Shown one piece after another: positions 57,336 through 64,000 of a stretch of 64,000 bases of DNA. Under the pieces are notes generated by a model, which was given only the letters and a program-made list of their open reading frames with translations, searched no databases and was not told the DNA's origin. The translations under genes and the position numbers were made by a program. Positions within the stretch are counted from its first letter, which is position 1, and every line of letters begins with the position of its first letter. The stretch is from Komarekiella atlantica HA4396-MV6 (GTDB lineage Bacteria > Cyanobacteriota > Cyanobacteriia > Cyanobacteriales > Nostocaceae), in contig JAHHHK010000016.1 of NCBI GenBank assembly GCA_019359395.1, positions 1 through 64,000 of the forward strand, written 5' to 3'.

Positions 57336-57878
57336 ATGCTGGAAAATTTGACAATTCCTACAATTTTTCCTGTTGGCGCAATTCTGTTTGACTTTTTATT
57401 TATATTGATGGCTATTCCCATCGAGGCTTATGTTTTTAACAATCGGCTAAAATTTGACAAAAAAACTAGTACTTTTTATGCCATCTCTGTAAATTTATTT
57501 TCGAGTGTACTTGGTTGGTTTATATTTTTTGTATCTGAGCCAATATTACCAATACAGTTTAAATCTGAATTAATTAATTATGTATTTTTTAATAACTTTA
57601 AATCAGCTAGTGCTCAAACTTTACTAATATTAACTGCTTTTATAATTTTCTTTGCTACTTTTTTAATGAAGTTTTTCTTGTTAAGATTTTTACTCCTATC
57701 ATTAACTGAAACACCTTGGAAAAGAGAAGAGGAAACTCAAACATCTCCAAGACGGAAATGGCGTCGTTTAAGCAGTGCTAAATTGCAAAGTACAAATTTG
57801 GCTACCACTACATTAATAGCCAATTCACTAAGCTATAGTGCTATTACTATTGTTTTGTTTATTAGTTCAAGGCAGTAA
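57336..57878 (+). CDS. fraC: Filament integrity protein FraC
   Basis: 180 residues, with about four transmembrane segments. The order FraC-FraD-FraE and lengths match fraCDE of Anabaena sp. PCC 7120, needed for filament integrity and intercellular transfer under nitrogen deprivation (established for that strain). It acts at intercellular septa. fraD follows 63 bp later. Confidence 0.88.
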   Translation: MLENLTIPTIFPVGAILFDFLFILMAIPIEAYVFNNRLKFDKKTSTFYAISVNLFSSVLGWFIFFVSEPILPIQFKSELINYVFFNNFKSASAQTLLILTAFIIFFATFLMKFFLLRFLLLSLTETPWKREEETQTSPRRKWRRLSSAKLQSTNLATTTLIANSLSYSAITIVLFISSRQ

Positions 57879-57941
57879 AATTTTAATTATTTTTTGTAGA
57901 GGATAAACAGTGAGCAGTTAATTAGTATAAAGAGGTAAATC

Positions 57942-58949
57942 ATGAACGTATTGCTTAAAGATGCATTCGGGATATTTAAATTTATTGAAGGGCTTTACGC
58001 AGGAATTAAAAAGGTATTAGTTCCACCCAAAGCCTATTCTTGGCAAACATTTATTTACTTGAGCGTTTTTTCTTGGGTACTATCATATTTTGCTACGGGT
58101 TATATAAGAGATATAATTGCATTTTGTGGTTGGTTATTTTTAATTTCTGGTACAGCTTGGTATACCACTGAAGACCCGTTGAGGGTTCCTGGTACTTTTA
58201 TGCCAGTAGGAGCAGTAATTACCGGATTTTTAGTTAGTGTTTTTGCTTTTGGAAATCAAGAGGATGTAATTACACCAAGAACAATTGTTCTTTGGCCAAC
58301 AATTTCAGCACTAATTACAGCAATTCCAGAATTTATTGAAGGAACTGATACTGACGCTAAAGCTCAAATTCCTAAGCCGGAAGACCGCCAAAGAATCCTA
58401 ATTTTAGTTGCCAGTTGTATGTTGCTAAGTTGTTGGATTCAATTTTACTTTGTGATGGACAATTGGTTACGAGAATATCCCAGTTTGCAGGCAGATAATT
58501 TTAAGCGCAGTAACTTTGTTGTGAGAACACAAGGGCCAGAAAAAATACCACAAAACGGTGTTGTCATTCTAGAAAAGCTTCAACCACTAATAGAAGAACA
58601 AATAGCTGAAAGACCTTGGTCGGAAGTTGAGAGATGGCTGTTAGATGCAAAGCAACAGGTAGGGAATGCGGGTAAACAAGTAATTGCAAATAACCTAGCA
58701 GAATATGAAGAGAAAAATCTATGGCTTGTTGAACCGCGTGTAGCCAATATCAAGTCTGGGTATATATTAGATTTACTAAGTATTTGGACAGGCCCTAGTT
58801 CTAACCCACGCGGTTATTACTTAAAGAAATCTTGTCGAGTCGAACCAGTTGCAGCAACCAATGGATCTGGGGATAGTATCACAGTTGCAGAAATTGAATG
58901 CAATCGTCTCAGCAAATTTATTGCAGGGCCACCGCCTCCGCAGCAGTGA
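57942..58949 (+). CDS. fraD: Filament integrity protein FraD
   Basis: 335 residues. An N-terminal region with about five transmembrane segments is followed by a soluble, probably periplasmic, domain (about residues 175-335, with ENFKRSNFVVRTQGPEKIP-like sequence). FraD is a septal-junction protein in Anabaena. Followed by the 39-bp repeat array, then fraE. Confidence 0.88.
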   Translation: MNVLLKDAFGIFKFIEGLYAGIKKVLVPPKAYSWQTFIYLSVFSWVLSYFATGYIRDIIAFCGWLFLISGTAWYTTEDPLRVPGTFMPVGAVITGFLVSVFAFGNQEDVITPRTIVLWPTISALITAIPEFIEGTDTDAKAQIPKPEDRQRILILVASCMLLSCWIQFYFVMDNWLREYPSLQADNFKRSNFVVRTQGPEKIPQNGVVILEKLQPLIEEQIAERPWSEVERWLLDAKQQVGNAGKQVIANNLAEYEEKNLWLVEPRVANIKSGYILDLLSIWTGPSSNPRGYYLKKSCRVEPVAATNGSGDSITVAEIECNRLSKFIAGPPPPQQ

Positions 58950-58980
58950 GAAGCAGGGAGCAGGGGGAAAAATGACTTTT

Positions 58981-59136
58981 GACTCTTGTACAGACGCGAT
59001 TAATCGCGTCTCTACTCTTGACTCTTGTACAGACGCGATTAATCGCGTCTCTACTCTTAACTCTTGTACAGACGCGATTAATCGCGTCTCTACTCTTAAC
59101 TCTTGTACAGACGCGATTAATCGCGTCTCTACTCTT
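58981..59136. repeat. Four 39-bp units between fraD and fraE
   Basis: Each unit is 39 bp with the palindrome AGACGCGATTAATCGCGTCT, differing only at one or two bases. It fills most of the 205-bp fraD-fraE gap. Because 39 is a multiple of 3 the array stays open in several frames, but it is not a gene. Confidence 0.9.
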
Positions 59137-59154
59137 GACTAATGACAAATAACT

Positions 59155-59934
59155 ATGAATTTAGGCAGAATTTTTGTACTAGCAAAGAATGTGTTTCAGG
59201 AAGTGGTACGCGATCGCATTCTGTATATTATTGGTTTTTATGCAATAATCATTGCGATCGCTTTCCGCGTACTCCCTGAATTTGCAGCAACGACCGAAGA
59301 TAAAATGTTTTTAGACTTTGGAATGGCGGCGATAAGTGCAATTGGTTTAATTGTTACAATATTTGTGGGTACGGGGTTGGTTAACAAAGAAATTGAAAAA
59401 CGCACTGTTTTGATGTTAATTGCAAAACCTATCAGCCGTAGTGAAATTATTATCGGCAAATATTTAGGCTTATCCGCAGTGCTAGCCGTACTAATCGCTG
59501 CGATGACAACAATTTATCTGGGATTTTTGCAATTTGGTAATATTTATAAACCAACGGTGAGTATTCTGATTGCGACAATTTTCCTATTTTTACAGTTGTC
59601 TTTAATCGGTGCTGTAGCTATTGCTTTGGGTGTTTTTACTGGCTCTTTGTTAGCAACTGCTTTAACATTCGCCGTTTATTTAATAGGGAATATTACCCAA
59701 GATTTAGTACAACTAGGTCGTCTTAGTCGCAATCCAGGTATGGAACGCCTCACACAAGGTTTGTATCTCATCTTGCCTGATTTATCCCGATTAGACTTGA
59801 AAAATGACGCTGTTTATGGTTTACAAGCGCTACCCGACGCAACTGCATTGATTACTAGCGCTGGCTATGGCGTATTGTACAGTGTCATGCTCTTGGCGAT
59901 CGCTATTCTTGTCTTTTCACAACGTGAGTTTTAG
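59155..59934 (+). CDS. fraE: Filament integrity ABC-2 permease FraE
   Basis: 259 residues with six transmembrane helices of the ABC-2 permease type; NKEIEKRTVLMLIAKPISR is the conserved cytoplasmic loop. Third gene of the fra operon; needed for heterocyst filament integrity in Anabaena. It has no ATPase nearby. It is bracketed by family B repeats on both sides. Confidence 0.88.
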   Translation: MNLGRIFVLAKNVFQEVVRDRILYIIGFYAIIIAIAFRVLPEFAATTEDKMFLDFGMAAISAIGLIVTIFVGTGLVNKEIEKRTVLMLIAKPISRSEIIIGKYLGLSAVLAVLIAAMTTIYLGFLQFGNIYKPTVSILIATIFLFLQLSLIGAVAIALGVFTGSLLATALTFAVYLIGNITQDLVQLGRLSRNPGMERLTQGLYLILPDLSRLDLKNDAVYGLQALPDATALITSAGYGVLYSVMLLAIAILVFSQREF

Positions 59935-59940
59935 TCATTG

Positions 59941-59979
59941 GTCAAGAGTAGAGACGCGATTAATCGCGTCTGTACAAGA
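59941..59979. repeat. Single family B unit after fraE
   Basis: A 39-bp unit in the orientation opposite to the array 58981-59136, located 6 bp after the fraE stop. Confidence 0.85.
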
Positions 59980-60010
59980 GTCAAGAGTCATTTTTCCCCA
60001 GTCCCCAATT

Positions 60011-60676
60011 TCAATAAACCAATATCTGAGGTTGCTCAATTGTGCCATCAGGCATGATAGTATCCCGAAACTTTGCATAAATCAGGTTGGTTTCCCAAAG
60101 GTTGGCTTCAGTTAAGTTTGCTTTGGTTAAGTTTGTCCATGTGAGATCTGCACTACTTAAATTAGCTTCGGTTAAATTAGCTTCTAGTAATATTGCTCCA
60201 CATAACTTTGCTCCTGCGAGATTTGCTCTTACTAAATTAGCTTCAATTAGAGATGCTTCAATTAATATGGCTTTGCTCAAGTCTGCTTCACTCAAATCCG
60301 CACCACACAAAGAAGTACCCCAAAGTTTACTACCTGTAAATTTCACTCGCCATAAGAAAGTTCCACACAAATTTGCTTGTGTTAAGTCAGCATTCATCAA
60401 ATTAGCTTCACACAAAGAAGCTTCATTCAAATTAGCTTCACGCAAATTAGCTTCCATTAAATTTGCATTACTTAAATTTGCACGAGTCAGAACACAACCA
60501 CATAGGTTTGCACCATGCAAATCTGCTCCGATAAAGTTAACGCCACTCAAATCAGCTGCCCTCAGGTCGATTCCACTCAAGTCACATCCACTGAGATCCC
60601 GTTGATCAAAACATTTATTTGTAATTTGACTTAATATAAATTCCTGTTGGTCAGCATAATTTCTCATGGCATTCAC
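60011..60676 (-). CDS. Pentapeptide-repeat protein
   Basis: 221 residues almost wholly of A(D/N)LxxA pentapeptides (for example CDLSGIDLRAADLSG), forming a beta helix. No signal peptide, so probably cytoplasmic. Role unknown. Convergent with fraE. Confidence 0.85.
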   Translation of the reverse strand: MNAMRNYADQQEFILSQITNKCFDQRDLSGCDLSGIDLRAADLSGVNFIGADLHGANLCGCVLTRANLSNANLMEANLREANLNEASLCEANLMNADLTQANLCGTFLWRVKFTGSKLWGTSLCGADLSEADLSKAILIEASLIEANLVRANLAGAKLCGAILLEANLTEANLSSADLTWTNLTKANLTEANLWETNLIYAKFRDTIMPDGTIEQPQILVY

Positions 60677-61235
60677 CTCAGGGTGTAATTTATTTTAAAG
60701 ACTGTTTTTGAAAGCTACCGTATATTGAGAGTACACCCCAAAGTAAACGAACTAAGCAAATAATCGCTAATAAATTCCAGAAAAATCGCTAAAAACTTGA
60801 AAGTACGCCCTTGTAGTGGTTATTCAAACAAAAAATGCTGACATAGGTCACGAAATATTGATAAAAGGGATGAAAGATTAGAAATTGGGAATGAGCTAAT
60901 ATTTATCCAGCAAATTGTTCCCAGTACCTAGTCCTCAATACTCAGTCCCCAGTTCCCTTTATAGTGGTATTTTTTTACTAAGTATTTGTAAAATCATTTA
61001 CTTAGCAAGAGTAACAATAATCTTAAATGGTTTTAAATTATCAACATTTTTGTTAAACCCCTATCTCTAGGAGGATTTATTTGCTTTCCAGATTGGATTA
61101 CAAGAAAACGGGGTTTTTTTTATGCAAAAATATACAGTATTCCTGTGAAAGACCTTTTAGCTAACTACTTTCTAAGTGAGTCAGCCTAAATTTATTGGAC
61201 AAAAAACTTCCGTCTAGTTCTTTGAAGCTAACAAG
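60677..61235. other. Gap upstream of the histidine kinase
   Basis: Contains an AAACCCC and GGGGTTTTTTTT pair (61054-61121) with a CTCTAGGAG hairpin between, possibly a small RNA with terminator; low confidence. No gene recognised. Confidence 0.4.
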
Positions 61236-63863
61236 ATGCAAGATCAGGAAAAGTTAAATTATCAGCTGACTGATGAGCAGCTAAAGAATCCGTCACATAG
61301 CAACAGACAACTGTATTACTCGGCGATCGCTACTGCCGAACAAGGGATGGTGTTTCAGCTTGCTGATGGTAGCATACAAGCATGTAATGCCAGCGCCGAG
61401 CGCATTTTGGGAATCACGTCCGAGCAGATACAAGGATGGAATTTCCTTAATTCCTCTTGGCAAGCTATTCATGAAGACGGATCGCCTTTGAGTGCAGAAA
61501 CTCACCCAGCTATGGTTGCTTGGAATACAGGCAAGCCCTGTTTAAATTTTGTTATGGGTTTGTATAAACCAAAAGGTGAGTTAATTTGGCTGTTGATGAA
61601 CTCGCAGCCGTTATTCATGGCTGATGAAACTGCACCCTACGCAATTGTCTCAACATTTAGTGATATCACGCGCGAGAAACAGATAGACGAAACAGACAGA
61701 TTGATGCAGATGGTGGCGATAGATATAGATATCACTGAGTGCAATCGGTTAGAAGCAGCATTACAGGAGAGTGAGGAACGGTTTCGTCAAATAGCAGATG
61801 CATATTCTACTCTGATTTGGATGTCTGACGTTGATCAACTCTGTTACTACTTCAATAAGCCTTGGCTGGAATTTACAGGGCGGACGATGGAGCAAGAAAC
61901 TGGTCATGGTTGGGCACAAGGAGTGCATCCTGATGATTTACAACGCTGTTTAAAAACTTATGTCAATGCGTTTGATGCCCGTGAAGATTTTAGAATGGAG
62001 TATCGGCTCAAACGCTTTGATGAGCAATACCGTTGGGTTTTAGATATAGGCGTACCACGCTTCACTTTGGAGGATGATTTTCTTGGTTATATTGGCTTAT
62101 GTATTGATATTACCGATCGTAAACAAGCAGAAGCAGAACAGGAAAAAATGCTAGTGCGATCGCAGCAATACGCCAGCCAATTGCATGGGTTGACTGAAGC
62201 CGCATTAAAGATTAATTCAACACTCTCTATTGAAGAAGTCATCCGATTAATTACGGAGCAAGCGCGTGCCATTATCGGCGCACATCAATCAGTTACCAGT
62301 ATGACGGTTGAGAATAGTTGGGCAAAGTCGATCAGTTCGATTTCACTTTCAGATAAGTATGCTGCATGGCGAGATTATCGTGAAAAGGCTGATGGCTCAG
62401 GGATTTATGCTTGTGTCTGCCAGATGAATCATCCCATGCGGATGACTCAAGCCGAACTCGAACTTCATCCTAAGTGGCTGGGGTTTGGCAAAGAAGCCGA
62501 AAAACATCCCCCGATGCGTGGGTGGTTGGCTGCACCACTAATTGGACGTGATGGTCGTAATATTGGATTAATTCAGTTATCTGATAAATACGAGGGTGAG
62601 TTTACCGAAGAAGACGAAGCCATTATTGTACAGTTAGCCCAAATGGCATCGATCGCAATTGAAAACACCCGATTGTACGCAGCCTCACAGCAGGCGCGAA
62701 CTCAAGCTGAAGAGGCGAACGGTATCAAAGATGAGTTTCTAGCTGTACTTTCTCACGAGTTGCGATCGCCACTCAACCCGATTTTGGGTTGGTCTAAGCT
62801 ACTCCAAAGTCGTAAATTTGACGCTACAAAGACAGCAGCAGCCCTAGCAACAATTGAGCGAAATGCCAAGTTACAGGCGCAACTGATTGAAGACTTGCTA
62901 GATGTCTCGCGCATTCTCCAGGGTAAACTGACGTTAAATGTTGGCAATGTAAACTTGGTATCAACTGTTTCGGCTGCACTGGAGACAGTACGTTTAGCGG
63001 CAGAAGCAAAAGCCATTAGTATGAAATTGTTGCTCGTTCCTGAAGATAATCAGATTCATCCCACATTCTTAGTAATGGGTGATTCTAACCGTTTGCAACA
63101 AGTTCTGTGGAATTTGCTTTCCAACGCCGTCAAGTTTACGTCCCCAGGTGGGCGAGTGGAAGTTAGGCTAGAGCATGTTGACTCTTGTGCTCAAATCCAA
63201 GTCATTGATACAGGTAAGGGAATTAACCCTGACTTTTTACCTTATGTATTTGATTACTTTCGCCAAGCAGATAGCGCTACTACCAGAAAATTTGGTGGAC
63301 TGGGATTAGGGCTAGCGATCGTCCAACAGATAGTAGAACTCCACGGTGGTACAGTCTTAGCAGCAAGTGCTGGCGAAGGGCAGGGAGCAATATTTACAGT
63401 TAATTTACCACTCTGGCACGCAAACGCGATTGCCAGCGAAAGCCAACAAGAGGATGAAGTAAACTCCAACTTGGGCAATCTTCAGGGATTTAGAATACTG
63501 GTTGTCGATGATGACACCGATTCGCGGGACTTTATCAGCTTCGTACTCTCAGAAGAAGGAGCAGAAGTGATCGCGGTGTCATCAGCGATGAAAGCATTGC
63601 AAGCCTTAGCAGAGTCTAAACCAGATGTTCTATTGAGTGATATTGGGATGCCGGACATGGACGGCTATATGCTGATTCGCCAACTTAGAACTTGGCTTCC
63701 AGAACAGGGGGGAAAAATACCAGCGATCGCTCTCACTGCCTATGCTGGAGAGTATAATCAACAACAGGCAATCTCCGCAGGTTTTCAGATGCACGTTACT
63801 AAACCAGCAGAACCTTCTGAGCTAGTTACAGCTGTTGTTAGACTTGCTGATAAAAAAGTTTAG
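61236..63863 (+). CDS. PAS-PAS-GAF hybrid sensor histidine kinase
   Basis: 875 residues. Order: PAS (about 25-145), PAS/PAC (about 180-300), GAF (about 320-490), HisKA with SHELRSPLNPILGWSK (about residue 510), HATPase with NLLSNAVKFTSPGG and FGGLGLGLAIV, and a C-terminal receiver with VVDDDTDSRDF and LSDIGMPDMDGY (about 755-870). No transmembrane segment, so cytoplasmic. GAF has no visible bilin Cys. The signal is unknown. Confidence 0.92.
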   Translation: MQDQEKLNYQLTDEQLKNPSHSNRQLYYSAIATAEQGMVFQLADGSIQACNASAERILGITSEQIQGWNFLNSSWQAIHEDGSPLSAETHPAMVAWNTGKPCLNFVMGLYKPKGELIWLLMNSQPLFMADETAPYAIVSTFSDITREKQIDETDRLMQMVAIDIDITECNRLEAALQESEERFRQIADAYSTLIWMSDVDQLCYYFNKPWLEFTGRTMEQETGHGWAQGVHPDDLQRCLKTYVNAFDAREDFRMEYRLKRFDEQYRWVLDIGVPRFTLEDDFLGYIGLCIDITDRKQAEAEQEKMLVRSQQYASQLHGLTEAALKINSTLSIEEVIRLITEQARAIIGAHQSVTSMTVENSWAKSISSISLSDKYAAWRDYREKADGSGIYACVCQMNHPMRMTQAELELHPKWLGFGKEAEKHPPMRGWLAAPLIGRDGRNIGLIQLSDKYEGEFTEEDEAIIVQLAQMASIAIENTRLYAASQQARTQAEEANGIKDEFLAVLSHELRSPLNPILGWSKLLQSRKFDATKTAAALATIERNAKLQAQLIEDLLDVSRILQGKLTLNVGNVNLVSTVSAALETVRLAAEAKAISMKLLLVPEDNQIHPTFLVMGDSNRLQQVLWNLLSNAVKFTSPGGRVEVRLEHVDSCAQIQVIDTGKGINPDFLPYVFDYFRQADSATTRKFGGLGLGLAIVQQIVELHGGTVLAASAGEGQGAIFTVNLPLWHANAIASESQQEDEVNSNLGNLQGFRILVVDDDTDSRDFISFVLSEEGAEVIAVSSAMKALQALAESKPDVLLSDIGMPDMDGYMLIRQLRTWLPEQGGKIPAIALTAYAGEYNQQQAISAGFQMHVTKPAEPSELVTAVVRLADKKV

Positions 63864-63876
63864 TCATTTGTCATTG

Positions 63877-63943
63877 GTCAAGAGACGCGATTAATCGCAT
63901 CTGTACAAGAGTCAAGAGTAGAGACGCGATTAATCGCGTCTGT
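63877..63943. repeat. Two family B units after the kinase
   Basis: One shortened and one nearly full copy of the 39-bp unit, just past the kinase stop. Confidence 0.8.
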
Positions 63944-64000
63944 CATTTGTTAAAAGTCAAAGATTAAGGTGAATTCCTAGAAGTAACGGAGCGTTGCAAA

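Noticed and set aside
58849-59142. 97-residue ORF over the 39-bp array between fraD and fraE
   Set aside because: Repeats divisible by three keep the frame open; the start lies inside fraD.
60087-60605. 172-residue plus-strand ORF
   Set aside because: Antisense of the pentapeptide gene; long because the repeats are regular.

Overview
The window looks like chromosome of a filamentous, heterocyst-forming cyanobacterium of the Nostoc/Anabaena group. Four things point there: the HIP1 octamer GCGATCGC is scattered through genes and gaps; the last 7 kb holds a fraC-fraD-fraE filament-integrity operon; a mycosporine (UV sunscreen) cluster and two tocopherol genes are present; and the gaps are full of short palindromic repeats. 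No rRNA, tRNA, CRISPR array, full-length transposase or phage region was found. The placement rests on gene content and signature sequences, not on a database search.

Layout. 0-8.3 kb: coaE, a cobA-hemD fusion, TPR proteins, homogentisate phytyltransferase (hpt), a 21-bp tandem repeat array, murQ. 8.5-15.1 kb: a frameshifted PIN-domain toxin with its small partner, hyuA and hyuB separated by a gene remnant and a phosphatase, and a BtuF-like protein. 15.1-18.1 kb: a protealysin-like M4 protease with an emfourin-type inhibitor, then a methyltransferase. 19.0-24.0 kb: mysA-mysB-mysC on the plus strand facing mysD on the minus strand, with mysD between inverted repeats. 24-37 kb: small secreted and membrane proteins, then an unusual locus with two asparagine-synthetase-like proteins lacking the glutaminase cysteine, a LysA-fold protein lacking the PLP lysine, a zinc-ribbon membrane protein with a degenerate TOPRIM-like domain, and a Rieske protein. 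37-43.3 kb: several gene remnants, including a chimeric GTP-cyclohydrolase-like/uracil phosphoribosyltransferase pseudogene, plus a response regulator, a lumenal pentapeptide protein and YraN. 43.8-52.5 kb: queA, a LuxR regulator, a sulfurtransferase, a TPR protein, a Trk/Ktr potassium uptake pair, gamma-tocopherol methyltransferase and a histidine-rich membrane hydroxylase. 53-64 kb: an aminotransferase with a PadR regulator, a two-domain CobO, fraCDE, a pentapeptide protein and a hybrid histidine kinase.

How genes fit together. hpt and the gamma-tocopherol methyltransferase are the prenylation and last methylation steps of tocopherol synthesis. cobA-hemD, CobO and possibly the BtuF-like protein serve tetrapyrrole and cobalamin metabolism. 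mysA-D build a mycosporine-like amino acid from sedoheptulose 7-phosphate. fraCDE serves septal cell-cell junctions.

The strongest unexplained signals are (i) the 91/70-bp inverted repeats around mysD, which could make it an invertible cassette and would account for its orientation; (ii) the 27.7-33.8 kb locus of active-site-depleted enzymes; (iii) three families of transposase-less terminal-inverted-repeat elements, one with an 11-bp flanking duplication; and (iv) repeat DNA inserted in frame into coding sequences (queA, yraN, the cobA-hemD linker and the LysA-like gene).
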